Shown piece by piece: positions 24,817-35,780 of a DNA stretch of 64,000 nt. The DNA comes from Corticium candelabrum (lineage: Eukaryota > Porifera > Homoscleromorpha > Homosclerophorida > Plakinidae). The stretch spans positions 1,010,621 to 1,074,620 of the forward strand of contig NC_085098.1 in NCBI RefSeq assembly GCF_963422355.1, in the 5' to 3' direction. The first letter of the stretch is position 1. Each line of letters starts with the position of its first letter. The notes below the pieces were generated by a model, which was given only the letters and a program-made list of their open reading frames with translations, ran no database searches and was not told where the DNA came from. The position numbers and the translations under genes were made by a program.

Positions 24817-24981
24817 CAGGGCCGGATCCAGAGGGGGTTCAGGGGGTTGCAACCTCCTCTTTTCCAAAAGGCGTGGTTCGATAATTTCACATAATTTCAT
24901 TAGAAAAGAGAAAATTAGTAATGCTATAAATAACTGCTAACGGTGAACCCCCTCTTTCAAAAATTCCTGGATCCGGCGCTG
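24817..24981. mobile_element. hAT-type MITE
   Basis: 165 bp with terminal inverted repeats CAGGGCCGGATCCAG...CTGGATCCGGCGCTG, the CAG-start and GGATCCAG pattern typical of some hAT elements. The flanks share CCAGT but not a clean 8-bp duplication. No coding capacity. Confidence 0.65.
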
Positions 24982-25164
24982 CCAGTAGTCCCGGAAGAGG
25001 TTGCAATTTCGTACGTCCTCGATGACCTTGGAGGTAGGCCACCTTGGATATATCCGAGACCACGTTGTTCTCGTAGGCGTTCTCTACGAGAATGTGGTGT
25101 ACTAGAGATTTCTTGGCACGCAAACCCATAACTGCAAATGTAGCTTGTATAGACATTGCACCGT

Positions 25165-25390
25165 ATGGTTGAATGGATTATTCTCCGCTCTAGATATAGA
25201 TCTACATATTCTTTCGTTCTCGGTTGGTTAGATAAACATGACAACGTCTGGTTCCGTGGCTTTTTCTCCACTATGTATAGGTTTACATATTTTTCGCTCT
25301 CTATTGCTTGGATAGCCATGGCAAAGTTTGGTTGCGTGGCTTGTACTTCACTATATATAGGTCTACATATTTTCGTTCTTGGTGGCCGGT
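25165..25390. repeat. Minisatellite, about 80-bp unit, 2.7 copies
   Basis: The block CTACATATT(C)TTTCG...GGTT(C/G)CGTGGC recurs with anchor positions at about 25204, 25285 and 25365. An open minus-strand frame crosses the repeats and gives repeated protein blocks, which I regard as a by-product. Confidence 0.75.
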
Positions 25391-25740
25391 GTAGGGATCC
25401 ACGGTGGTACTCGTCAATGCCGGGCTTCTTTGCTCGCGTTGGTGTCGTCGTTCTTCTTTGATAGCGGTTGTATCGTCGTTGATCTCTACTGTGGTGCTTT
25501 CGTGGTGTTGCTGCTGTGGTGCATGTTGCTGTTGTCGTGTTGTTATCGCCGTTGGTGTTGCTAGTATCGTCGTTGCTTGTATGTCTTGTCTCTTGTTGGG
25601 TGAGAAACAAGAATTTGGTCAATGTCTTTGTAGCTCGTCGTACCGTCTCTGATGGTATCTTTGGTAGTGTTGCTGTTGTTGCCGGTATCTCTGCTGGTAT
25701 CGTCTTGAAAAAATGATTCGCCCATCGATATAGTCTAGCT
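25391..25740. repeat. GTTGTT/GTCGTT-rich low-complexity sequence
   Basis: Biased TG-rich trinucleotide-like sequence (GTTGCTGTTGT, GTCGTCGTTCTT). It yields Thr/Asn-rich or Cys/Val-rich frames without family features. Confidence 0.6.
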
Positions 25741-25827
25741 CGTCGCGACGTCTCTCTTGGGTTGGATGTGTCTGGTTGGTATCTCTCTTTGTGGGTTTGT
25801 TAGATTGGGTGGACTACATCAATGCTC

Positions 25828-26130
25828 GAGAGAAACATTGGTAGCCGAAACATGGGTAAAGCTGAGTTGCGAAATCGTGGTTGCGAAACATTTTTTGAGC
25901 TCTTATAATAACTCATACCCTAGGATCTCGCGGGATATAACAATTAATCATTTTACGTCTAGCCACGTAATCAACTACCCGGTTAATACATCAAACGAGA
26001 GGTAGTGGGTGACCAGATACCTTCGTAGTTATCTCGTCGAATTTAGTCACAGCTGCTATTGCACACAGATTCTGTGGCTATACTAGAGATGCTATTTGTC
26101 TAACAGGGCGCAACTTTTTACATGAGATAC
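25828..26130. repeat. Fragments resembling the virus-like block's intergenic DNA
   Basis: 25828-25905 matches the reverse complement of 48557-48634 (shared core GGTAGCCGAAACATGGGTA, then CGAAACAT after an ATCGTGGT block). About 26083-26120 matches the reverse complement of 59443-59480 (AGGGCGCAAC core). No gene is retained here. Confidence 0.55.
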
Positions 26131-26326
26131 CCTGTGGATTTGCGATCGAACAGGTTGCCAGTGAGCTTCGGGGCTGCTCAGCCCGTCGAGTCTGCGAAAA
26201 TATGGTGAAGAGACAGGCATTAAGATTTATAATCCCGGATACACTACTAACATAGAGACATACCTATAACACCGAACTTACCAAAGAAATGATACCACCA
26301 AAGATATCCGTACACACAACAATAGG

Positions 26327-26518
26327 ATTTCAGCACAGTTCTCTGATTCCAACGTATATTTAAACAGCAAGGTGTTACCGACGTTTCGGCTGTTGTAATA
26401 CAGCCATCTTCAGGGCAAATATTCAAATACTAGTAAATACAACAGTAGTACAACAGCCGAAACGTCGGCAGCACCTTGCTGTTAAATATACGTTAGAATC
26501 AGAGAACTGTGCTGAAAT
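26327..26518. repeat. Inverted repeat with about 70-bp arms, Penelope/hammerhead-like motif
   Basis: Arms 26327-26397 and 26449-26518 are near-perfect complements. The left arm on the minus strand contains CCTGAAGATGGCTG...CAGCCGAAACGTCGG, the kind of CTGAAGA-stem-GAAAC arrangement found at ends of Penelope-like retroelements and in hammerhead motifs. The 51-base centre is unique. Confidence 0.6.
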
Positions 26519-26865
26519 TTGATCATGCCAATGGAGAACCTCTCTCTGAAACAACAATAGGATGCAGTGGAAACACCTGTAAGAGTCACTGCATCAAAGG
26601 AAGAACAGACACTGACAACGGCATAAGAGAATGAACAAGTGCCACCGCCATCACAACCTGTTTCAACAAGCCAAGAGAAGCCACACTCACCTGGCAGGCG
26701 ATATCCTCAACGGAAACACTAGCAGCCACCGTTGCGGTATCGGAACTTTTAATGTAGGGAAAAGGAATGTAATAGATAAGATAGTGGCTGAGCATGCGTG
26801 TAGTTTCTGAGTGAGTGTAGCTCTGAGTGTATGTCAGCGAACCTAGCGAGTACTGTACGTTCTAG

Positions 26866-26869
<4 letters not shown>

Positions 26870-26956
<87 letters not shown>

Positions 26957-27379
26957 TGGCAAAATGGTAAATGAATAAGGAGTTTGCGTTCATTACGGTT
27001 ACGCCCCCAGCCAAATGACACCTGGGTTCCTGTGCACTACGCAGGAGCTATGGGCCGTGCTAAGCAATCTTTTGGAGCCTGGCCAGGTACTCGTAGGAGC
27101 ACCGACTGCGACGCCAACTGTGGTGTGGGCATCCGAAGTTCCACCAGGACCCCAGTGGCTGACGGACTTTGTCGCGGTCGGGGGCCTTTGCCACCCCAGT
27201 CAATGATCAGGTATTCATTTATACTCATGAGTCAATAGAGGCAACTGTGTGTGAGTTTCTTGGCCAAGGAAATTTTGCCATAGCTTGCCATCACTGTGAC
27301 TTGCACTTGCAATCCTGCAAGGTCCCGGATGCAATCACTCAACAGAAGACTCTCTAACCAACACACACGCGCGCGCGCA

Positions 27380-27440
<61 letters not shown>
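26870..27440 (-). mobile_element. tRNA-derived SINE with (CA)n/(TG)n on both sides
   Basis: Read on the minus strand: a (TG)n tract (27438-27361), a tRNA-like head (GTTGGTTAGAGAGTC, then AAGTGCAAGTCACAGTG), the core GCCAAGAAACTCACACACAG and GTATAAATGAATACCTG, a body with CCAAAAGATTGCTTAGCACG, and a second (TG)n tract (26954-26872). It is related to the copies at 0.73 and 2.8-3.4 kb. Confidence 0.8.
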
Positions 27441-27974
27441 TCCCAATTACACACTCACTGTATACAGAAATAGATTATCGATATAACTACAGAGCATCCA
27501 TATAACTACAGAGCATCGATACAACAGACGTCAGCAAAAAGATCTAAAATATCTGAGCAACTCTGAGTATTGCAGAGTGCCACTTATTTGCTCAAGTTTC
27601 CATCAGCTAGGTGCCACACCCAAAACCATTTAATAAAATTAATAACTAATGAAATGAAGAAGCACTTAAAGTGCAAACCTTCGGCCGGCATGCACCTTGA
27701 AGGTAAATTAGTCGCACTGTGACAAAATCGTATGACAGAATGGTATGATGTGGGTAATAAATAAGAAGCATTATTGAAATGGTCGCAGGTCGAGCTTGAG
27801 GTAAGTCACGTGACTGGCTGCTACCGTGTACAACAGGTAGGTACGCAGTCCGTCAGCCAACGTCCCGTAGGACCTCGCTTCTATTTTTTACAACCTTCGC
27901 TCGTCGGTTCTTTGTGCAGGTGATTGTTTGTGCAGCTTTTGAGGTCGTAACTATGGCCGGTTTTAGGCGTGGCA
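27441..27974. other. No gene seen
   Basis: Spacer between the SINE and the repeated promoter-like locus. Short direct duplication CATCCATATAACTACAGAG near 27490-27520; otherwise nothing. Confidence 0.4.
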
Positions 27975-28334
27975 TAGGTACCAGAGCCAAAACAAAATTA
28001 GATGTGGGAACGTTACAAATACAGCTAGCTTAGCTAGGCGTTGTTTTCTAAATGCATGTTACAAATGTAGTTGTTTCCAAATGATGGAACAAGCCAAATG
28101 TTACAAGTCGGAAAGCCTCGACGCTAGGCCGGCTGGCAATCTTTGCCTTACGTGATGAAGTAACGGGCGTGATCATTGTTCTGTTTGTTGGTGGGAAACC
28201 TAGGTTACAAATGGAGACCAAACGAGCAGCTCACCACCGATTTTCCAGCTCACAAGAATGTAAAAGTCTCGTTCTTTGTGCAGCTTCTCTAGGCGTCTTG
28301 TTGTTTGTGCGGCTTCTCTAGCTAGACGTCGCCT

Positions 28335-28709
28335 ACTGTTGTAATGAGGTGACCCCAGAGCCAAAACAAAACATCAATGCGGGAAAACATGCACGTGCAC
28401 ATGTAGATTAGCAAGGCGTCTGTTCGCTCTGACTTTGGATACCGTAAAACAGAAATGAATAGAGACTCACTAGCGTACTTACAGGTCGGCCGAGCCGCTT
28501 TGTCCGACAAACAGACGCTGTCATAGACAATGCACGTTCTCCTTCGCAAATTCTCGTCAAACGCAAAATTTCTGTTGAAGACGACACTAGTGATCTTTGC
28601 AACAACACCACGGCCGCTCAGCCACGCACACCCAAATTTAAGCTGGCAGACTGCAGAACCACTATGCAGAAACACTGAAACAAGCAAGATGTTACAAGTC
28701 GGGTACAGC
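28335..28709. repeat. Promoter-like repeat, copy 1, left half
   Basis: Matches 34535-34911 (shared CATGCACGTGCACATGTAG, CTGTTCGCTCTGACTTTGG, GACAAACAGACGCTGTCAT). Interrupted at 28709 by the gypsy element and continuing at 34011. A shorter, more diverged relative lies at about 27975-28130 (CCAGAGCCAAAACAAAA...TGTTACAAGTCGG). Confidence 0.8.
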
Positions 28710-28874
28710 TGTAATGATACTATATGAGTAGACAACACGGACGAGGATCGCTTGGATACCGAGACAACGACAGTCCTTGACGGTCAAGTACCGACTCTCA
28801 ATATTTATGATTACAAACGTCTATATAGCAAGTGCACGGCCACTAATCACACTGCTACTGTTACATATCTCACA
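28710..28874 (-). repeat. 3' LTR of the minus-strand gypsy element
   Basis: 165 bp. On the minus strand it starts TGTGAGATATG and ends CATTACA. It is about 92% identical by eye to 33846-34010, suggesting an insertion of some age. Confidence 0.9.
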
Positions 28875-28948
28875 TTCCTCCCCTCTTCTCCAAACATACT
28901 TCTAAGATACAATCAATTAACGCAAAACTCAACGCAACAAGTCAATTA

Positions 28949-30690
28949 TTAGTCAATATCATAGTCTCTATGCCACACAGGTGGAACCCGGTTTCTTTCT
29001 GGACGGACTGGTAAGTGTAAGTTTGGTTCTTCTTCTTGTAGCTCATGCTCCCTGTTCTCTAGTTCTGGTGGAAGTACCACTATCGATATTTCCTCTCTAA
29101 GCATTTCAACAGCTGGAGCCGGAAGACATTCTTCATCTTCAATTGCCTCATTCTTCTCAGGTCGACCTTTCTTTTCCTTGTACGTCAGTTCTTCTTGTTG
29201 TTGTTCCATGGGATGTCTATAATATGGTTTCAGTCTGTTGTAGTGCACCATTATGGCAGCTCCCTTCTTGACATTTTTCACCAAGTAATTCACGTCTCCT
29301 TTCTTTCTCAGTACCATGTATGGCTCTTTCCACGAACTTGATAACTTCTTCACATGACCCTTCTTTACTGCCGGACTATATAGCCAAACCAAGTCTCCTT
29401 GTTGGTATTCATGCCTTACTTCAATTTCCTTGTTATATGACTTTGCTTGATTCTGTTGTGCCTCTGCCAAACATTCTCTAACATTTTCCATACTCTTCAT
29501 CTGTGCTTCACTTAGAGCTAAAACGTATCCTGACGTTAACTGTGGTACTTGTTCTTTTCCTTCCATTATAACATCTAACCGTTGTCGTCCATCCCTTCCA
29601 AACATTACCTTAAACGGTGTTTCCTGTGCTGATGACTGTTTCGCTGATCTGTAAACCATTAACACCGTCGCAATCCACTCGTCCCAATTCTTCTGATTCT
29701 CATCCACATGTTTCACTAAAAGATCTAAGAGTGTTCTGTTTAACCTCTCCACCAAACCATCACACTGCGGGTGGTATGGTGTTGTTCTTGCCTTTTTCAT
29801 CCCCAGCAAACTGAATAGCTCTCTCATCACTGATCCTTCGAAATTCCTTCCCTGGTCACTATGCAACACAAGTGGTACCCCAAACCTTGATATTACTTTA
29901 TTGTGCAGTACTTTTGCAACAGTGGTAGCTTTCTGATCAGACAACGGAAAAACCTCTGGCCACTTTGTATAGTAATCAGAAACCACTAACAAGTAGGAAG
30001 AGGACCCAAAATATTCATGGCCAGCATTTCCATGGGTGATCCAATCGGTGCACTCATCAATGGCGCTCTCGGATTCACTGCTTGTCCTTTCCTTCTTGCA
30101 CACACCTCACAACAACGAACCCAGTCCATCACATCCGTAGTATACCCAGGCCACCATGCTCTCTCCTCAAGCCTAGCCAAGGTCTTCTCAACACCCATAT
30201 GTCCTGCCTTGTCGTGTACCTCCTTCAGTACATTATGTATCATTGCACTTGGAATAACTAAAGCTTCTTCCTTTTCCCACCGTCCACCAGGTAGAGCCGC
30301 GTACCTTTCCCTATGTAACACTCCATTCCTGATGTGTAACTGGTGATACAATCGTTTGTATGATCTCAAACTTCCATCTTTACTCCAAGACCTAGGTGGC
30401 TTATGTTGGTGTTCCAGCCGATAGATGACTTCAGCTAATACCTGGTCTTGTCTCTGCAGCATTGCCATTTCATCTAACTTCCAATCTGCTTCAAATCCTA
30501 CTGCATTTACAGAGTAAAGAGTCATTACTTCGTCCAGAGTTTCTGTACCATCTGCCTGTACTTTCTCTTGTTCTCCACTGTTCTGCCCTCTCTTCCCCCT
30601 ACTCTTCTTGACAGAGCATCGGCTGGCACATTCGCTTTCCCGGGGATGTGTTGTACAGAAAACTCGTATTCTGCTAGTGCGGCTAACCAT
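28949..30690 (-). pseudogene. Gypsy integrase and C-terminal tail, one frameshift
   Basis: The N-terminal zinc-binding part (H..H...C..C: VHDKAGHMGVEKTL, CCEVCARR) reads in the frame ending at 29986. The catalytic core reads in the frame from about 30000 down: DYYTKWPEVFPL, HSDQGRNFEG, and the Glu in GLVERLNRTL. A frame change at about 30000, close to the expected first catalytic Asp, breaks the protein. A chromo-like or GPY-type tail follows (VWLYSP, VNYLVKNVKKG, HYNRLKPYY). In the living family this enzyme joins the cDNA to host DNA. Confidence 0.85.
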
Positions 30691-31787
30691 CTAGCTAACG
30701 TTCCTTGAGACTCTTTTATGCTCTTCAACCAGACGAATGGTTGATGATATGTCTTAAGCAAGAATGGTTTACCGTAAAGGTAACATCGGAAGTGGCCAAT
30801 GGCCCAGACAATTGCTAGCATCTCCTTTTCGATGGTTGAATAGTTCTTTTCATGTTGGTGTAATGTCCTACTCGCAAAACTCACCACACGTTCTGAGCCC
30901 TCAACTGTCTGTTGGAGTACTGCACCCAAACCAATCTCACTAGCATCCACAGATAACTCAAAAGGTAGACTAAAGTCTGGAAAAGACAACACAAGCCTTG
31001 TAGCCATCTTTTCTCGTATCTCTGTAAATGCTTTCTCACAGCTTACAGACCACTCAAATGGTTTCTCCTTCTTCAAAAGTTCGTATAGTGGTGCAGCAGT
31101 CTCAGAGAAATTAGGTATAAATCGCCTATAATACCCGGCCATACCAAGAAAGGTTTTCAGTTGGCTCACATCCTTGGGACTTGGATATTCGCTCACTGCT
31201 TTAACCCTTTCGCTATTTGGTTGGCGTTCCTTTTCCGATACTGCGTGTTCCAGGTAGCACACTTCTGATTGCACAAACTGACACTCACTAGGCTTTAGCT
31301 TCAGATTAGCCTTTTCCAATCTTTCAAACACTAGTCCCAGCCTTTGCATGTGCATGTCAAAGCTCGACGAAAACACGATTACGTCATCTAGGTAAATGAG
31401 GCACTCCGACCACTGTAACCCTGCTAGTACTACCTCCATCATCCGCTGAAAGGTTGCAGGCGCATTGGCCAATCCAAAAGGCATTTTGTTAAATTGCCAC
31501 AAATCCTTTTGCGTAACAAAAGCAGTTTTCTTTTTGTCTTCCTCTGCTACCGGCACCTGCCAGTACCCTGCTGCCAAGTCTAAGGTAGTGAAATACCTCG
31601 GACCCGATAATGCATCCAACGTGTCATCTATTCTTGAGAGAGGGTAACTATCCTTTACTGTGACAGCATTCAAACGTCGGTAATCACAAAATCTGACACC
31701 ACCATCTCGTTTCTTCACGAGAACTACAGGCGAGGACCACGGACTATTTGAACAACTCACTATTCCTGTGTCCAACTTTAGCGTCAC
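30525..31787 (-). pseudogene. Gypsy reverse transcriptase and RNase H
   Basis: A 420-codon open stretch with the RT blocks in order: PWSSPVVLVKKRDGGVRF, YPLSRIDDTLDAL, FTTLDLAAGYWQV, MPFGLANAPATFQRMM, LIYLDDVIVFS (catalytic YLDD intact), FLGMAGYYRRFIPNFS. RNase H follows (LSVDASEIGLGAVL, EKEMLAIVWAIGHFRCYL, HIPGKANVPADALSRR). The family consensus F-CVDYR appears as FCDYR, one residue short. The beginning is out of frame with the upstream protease part. Confidence 0.85.
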
Positions 31788-31807
31788 CTGTTTGTCAACC
31801 TCCTCTT

Positions 31808-32700
31808 TCAGTGTGTGTGTGGTATTCTACGTGGTAGTTGTTTCACAGGCTGTGCTGTGCCCGTAGGTATTTTATGCTCCACTACCCCTGTCGTACCTAT
31901 GTCCATAGGTCCTGTCGAAAAGACACTATGATACTTAAGCAGTACTCGTGACAGCTCGTTTCTTTCCTTGTCACCAAGATGGTCCAAATGAAAGATACTC
32001 AAAGAGTTCTCAGTGTCATTCATCTCCGTACCCACCATTCCACACACTAAACCTGACTGCTCTACTGTACTCACCTCCTCAATGTCAACCAGTTCTGCTA
32101 TTACTGCTCCTGTCTTCACAAAAGTTGTGTCTTGAAGATTAAATAACTGCACTGGCACTTTACCTTGTTCTCCGTCTACTAATGCTCTAGCAACAATAAC
32201 ACCCGTTTTATCAACAAAACCAGCATTCGGCTCAATCACCCTTGCCCCGTAAGACAGCATGACCTCCCTTCAGAATCCACAACTTGACCCTTGATCATAC
32301 GCCTATTGGTACCCGGCATGGTAAAGCTATGCCTTACTGCAAGAAAACACAAACCAACTGAAGGTGTCTTCAGTGAAACTGAATCTCCTGTCCAACGCAA
32401 CAGTCTCTCCTTTAGATCCAAAACTACTGCATGTTGTGACAAGAAGTCAATCCTTAAAATGGGTCCTGGTATGTCAACATCAGCCACAACAAGCTTGTGA
32501 GAGATAGTCCATTCACTCATCCTAATCACTAATCACAAACTCCCTGTCACATGAATGTTAGAGCCATCTACATTCTTGAGTGCAAACCCTTCAGGCAAAG
32601 AATCTATTTGCATGTCCAACTGTGATTGTTCACTGCAAAATGTTTCTAGCCATTTGTGTGAAATCACGGAAACTGACGCCCCAGTGTCTACCAAACAATT
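31808..32700 (-). pseudogene. Gypsy protease and connecting region, several frames
   Basis: The aspartic protease active site CLVDTGASVSVIS is visible near 32700-32660, in a frame different from Gag. It is followed by LVVADVDIPGPILRIDFLS (about 32490-32430), where a second frame begins, and by a third frame at 32260-31808 with a linker of the type found between protease and RT. At least two frame changes occur. Confidence 0.7.
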
Positions 32701-33817
32701 CCATGCCTTCCCCCAATAACAACGAACACCAACAACGACGACGGATCACTAAATACCTTCTGAGTCCAACGACATGATGCAATGTGCTTTTCTCCGGCTC
32801 ACCAAATGAACTCTTGCTTCTTCTTGAAACCGTCTTCTTCAGTAGAGGCTTCATTGTACTCTGCATTTGTTCCGCATCTGTCAATTTGTCACGCCCCAAT
32901 ACCTTTCTTCTGCGAGAATACGCCCGTGCCAAATGACCTAACTCACCACAAACATAACATGGACCAATGTCCTTCCCACGATAGCTGGATACATCATTAG
33001 TAGGACAAAACCGCTTGTAATGTCCGTACTCACCACAACCAAAACATTGCACTTGTTTGCCATTCCGTTGTGTCTGCTTCGCCTCCCCTCTTACTGGGTG
33101 TGATGTCTTCTCGAGAGTGTCCAGTCGATCTGATATAGCTCGCATTGCTCTCATAATGAGACCCGACGCACTCTCTTCTTCGTCGTCATCCTCACACGCC
33201 GTTTTTCCAGCGATTCGCCTAGCTCGCAAGCCTCTGCGCTTCTCCAACAGCATCAACTCCCTAGCTCGCGTAATCGTATCTTCAAGCCTTTTAGGCGCGA
33301 GGATGAACAATTGATCCGCGACAGGCGTTGGCAAACCCTCCAGAAAGTAATCAATCAATTGCCTATTACAAAGTTCGTTAGGCAAATTCGGCGCTGCTCG
33401 ATCGATCAGCCGCTCTAATGCTCGTAGGAAGACCTCTACATCCTCTCCGGCCTGCATCTTCCGGTCTTGCCGCTGTCGATGCGCTAATCGACGAGCTTCT
33501 TCTGTGTTCGGGGCAAAAGACTGCTTGATCCCTTTTACCAGGTCATCGTACGACTCGGCAGTTACGTGCCTTTCATATACAGCGAATGTCCTTCCTTTCA
33601 GCAGCAGTGGAAGTCTTAGTAGTTTCTCGTCTGCATCCCAACGATTCGCCTTCGCGCGGATGTCAAAGACCTTCACCCAGAGCTCGAAATCACCGTCACC
33701 AAACGATTCTGTCAGCTGTGGCGTACGAGGGACTTGAACAACTACGTTCGGTTGCACTTCATGCTGCACCTCTTCGGCCATTTCCGCGATGTTCGATTCC
33801 TGATCGCTCAAATCCAC
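32630..33817 (-). pseudogene. Gypsy Gag with two zinc knuckles
   Basis: Starts MDLSDQESNIAEMAEE just inside the 5' LTR. Capsid-like helical part (FELWVKVFDIRAKANRW, YDDLVKGIKQSFAP, FLRALERLIDRAAPNLP) and an arginine-rich stretch are followed by two CCHC knuckles: CFGCGEYGHYKRFC is intact, while the second (CYVCGELGHLARAY) has lost its last cysteine. The frame then runs on out of register with the protease. Main role in the family: virus-like particle assembly and RNA binding. Confidence 0.85.
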
Positions 33818-33845
33818 TCAGGAAATCCCGCTCCTTGACACCAGA

Positions 33846-34010
33846 TGTAATGCTACTATACGTGTAGACAACACGAACGAGGATCGCTTGGATACCGAGA
33901 CAACGACAATCCTTGACGGTCAAGTACCGAATCTCAATATTTATGATTACAAACGTCTATATAGCAAGTGCACGCCCACTAATCACACTACTACTTTTAC
34001 ATATACCACA
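33846..34010 (-). repeat. 5' LTR of the minus-strand gypsy element
   Basis: 165 bp, the partner of 28710-28874. The Gag start lies about 30 bases beyond it on the minus strand, leaving little room for a leader. Confidence 0.9.
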
Positions 34011-34345
34011 CAGCTACACACCTCGCCCTGGATGTTGTTGGGGAAACATACACGTACAAATGTATGTGCTAAACCCTTAGAGCAAAGGACTAAACACCAT
34101 GTACAGGACGGACGCCCGATGGCCGAATTCTCGTTAGCAGCTACCAAACAAGAGAGGTGGAGCCTCATGATGACATCACGTTTGTCTATTGGTCAGTAAC
34201 GGCACCACTTCTCGTCTATTGGTCGGAATAGCTTCATTTGCATCTCCGCTAACCAACTATATATACTGTCGATGGGTCGTCGGGTCGAACGTACGTCGAA
34301 CGACTACTATATCCTCCACCCGGAAATCCGGGCCTCGGGTAATGA
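34011..34345. repeat. Promoter-like repeat, copy 1, right half
   Basis: Matches 34912-35320 (TACACGTACAAATGT/ATGTGCTAAACCC..AGAGCAAAGGA.TAAACACCATGTACA, CCCGATGGCCG, TATTGGTCGGAATAGCTT). Confidence 0.8.
34190..34275 (+). promoter_or_regulatory. CCAAT-octamer-TATA cluster, copy 1
   Basis: Two inverted CCAAT boxes (CTATTGGTCAG, CTATTGGTCGG), an octamer ATTTGCAT and a TATA-like CTATATATA lie within about 85 bases. This grouping is typical of strong pol II promoters such as histone genes. No coding sequence follows. Confidence 0.5.
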
Positions 34346-35117
34346 ATAGAGAAGCACTATACGGTGCTAAACCCTCGGCTGGTGTACATGCACATCACAT
34401 GGTGCTAAGACATATGTACAGTGTAAGGCCAACGCTCATGCATTTGACACCATTGAAAGTCCCCTCAGGTGGTGGTTACTACGCCTACTGTACAGCATTT
34501 ACACAGCTATCCGTCTAACCGCAATTTTGGTTGTCGTAATGAGATGACCCCAGAGCCGCCAGAGCCAAACAAAACATTAACGTGGAAAAACATGCACGTG
34601 CACATGTAGATTACGCGTCTGTTCGCTCTGACTTTGGATACCGTAACAAATGAATAGAGACGCACTAGCTATAGCGTACTTACAGGTCAGCCGAGCCGCT
34701 TCGTCCGACAAACAGACGCTGTCATGGACAATGTTGCAACGTTCCCCTTCGCAAATTCCCGCCAAGCGCCAGATTTCTGCTGAAGACGACACTAATAATT
34801 TTTTGCAACAACACCGCAGCGGTTCAGCCACGCACACCGAAAATTCAAGCTGTCAGACTGAAGAACCACTGTAAAAAACATTGTAGAACAAACAAAATGT
34901 CACAAGTCAGGTACAGCTACACCTTCGCTCCCTAGACGCCTGGTTGTTGGTAGGGAAACATACATGTGCAAATGTAAACGATAGACGTTGTTTCTATGTG
35001 CTAAACCCGTAAAGCAAAGGAATAAACACCATGTACAAGAGCGCCGCCCGATGGCCGTACTCGCGATCTATCAGCTACCAAACAAAGAGGGGTGGAGCCT
35101 CATGATAACATCACGTT

Positions 35118-35215
35118 CGTCTATTGGTTAGCAATGACACCAATTTTTGTCTATTGGTCGGAATAGCTTTATTTGCATCTGCGCTAATCGAGTATAAATA
35201 CAGTACGGTCGTACA
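35118..35215 (+). promoter_or_regulatory. CCAAT-octamer-TATA cluster, copy 2
   Basis: CTATTGGTTAG, CTATTGGTCGG, ATTTGCAT, and a better TATA box (GTATAAATA, about 35202) in the same order and spacing as copy 1. Conservation of the boxes in both copies supports past function. Confidence 0.55.
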
Positions 35216-35253
35216 GTCGTACACGGTCGCACGTCGATCCACTACTATACCCT

Positions 35254-35310
35254 TAGCCCGAATATCCGTAATTAGCCCGGATATCCGTAATTAGCCCTGA
35301 TATCCGGGTC
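35254..35310. repeat. 19-bp tandem repeat, three units
   Basis: Three adjacent units of TAGCCC(G/T)(A/G)ATATCCG with GTAAT endings, downstream of the TATA box of copy 2. Copy 1 has only one unit. Confidence 0.8.
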
Positions 35311-35582
35311 TCGTGTAATTACGCACCTACGTAGACTACTCAACCCAGTATGGAAGCCGGTAGCGGCGGGTTGTCCCATGTTCTCGGCCGCACTAATATC
35401 AATAGACTCAAATATTGTAACGCGCATTATCAAGTGTGTAACGCGCTTTAAATTTAACTTTTTTAATGCAACAATCTTTAGTTAATTAATATTAATGTAC
35501 TACAAACTAACGTGCGCTATTCTAAATTTACAATGGACACGTTACCCCCTTGTATTCTCGTTGTATTTGAAATATACGAACT

Positions 35583-35780
35583 GTGGAAGATGTGTGCGCG
35601 CCCTTCGATCAGCAGCTCAGCCCTTCTTTTAAAGAGGACCCCAGTTTGGGATCATCATTTGCTGCACGTCGTGGAAACAGTACTAATCGACTTTTCAATG
35701 AATTGAATACGAGTAGTGGGTTTCACAAGCCATACTCATACGATGCCATGATTGCTGGTGCACTAAAATCTTTTTGGTAT
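35583..35780 (+). pseudogene. Unrecognised short open frame cut by a gypsy insertion
   Basis: Reads MEDVCAPFDQQLSPSFKEDP... through SGFHKPYSYDAMIAGALKSF until the LTR at 35781. In the pre-insertion sequence the frame would end two codons later (40960 side). About 68 residues, composition protein-like, family unknown. Could be a viral or gag fragment, or chance. Confidence 0.25.

Larger units (their letters stand above)
28710..34010 (-). mobile_element. Complete Ty3/gypsy LTR retrotransposon
   Basis: 5301 bp on the minus strand with two 165-bp LTRs, a purine tract next to the 3' LTR (about 28875-28892 on the complement) and a 4-bp target duplication CAGC (28706-28709 and 34011-34014). Order from the 5' end: Gag, protease, reverse transcriptase, RNase H, integrase, an orthodox Ty3/gypsy arrangement. 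The insertion is inside a repeat; the second repeat copy at 34.5-35.3 kb shows the uninterrupted GGTACAGCTACAC site. Several frameshifts make it non-autonomous now. Confidence 0.95.
34530..35320. repeat. Promoter-like repeat, copy 2 (uninterrupted)
   Basis: Full-length relative of copy 1 without the gypsy insertion. The junction reads GTCAGGTACAGCTACACC at about 34905-34922, the empty target site. Confidence 0.85.

Noticed and set aside
24957..25622. A 221-codon minus-strand ORF as a novel repeat protein
   Set aside because: It crosses the MITE, the 80-bp minisatellite and Thr/Asn-type low-complexity DNA; the repeated peptide blocks follow from the DNA repeat.
34390..34520. Histone gene downstream of the CCAAT-octamer-TATA cluster
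   Set aside because: No histone-fold coding sequence in any frame and no 3' histone stem-loop seen.
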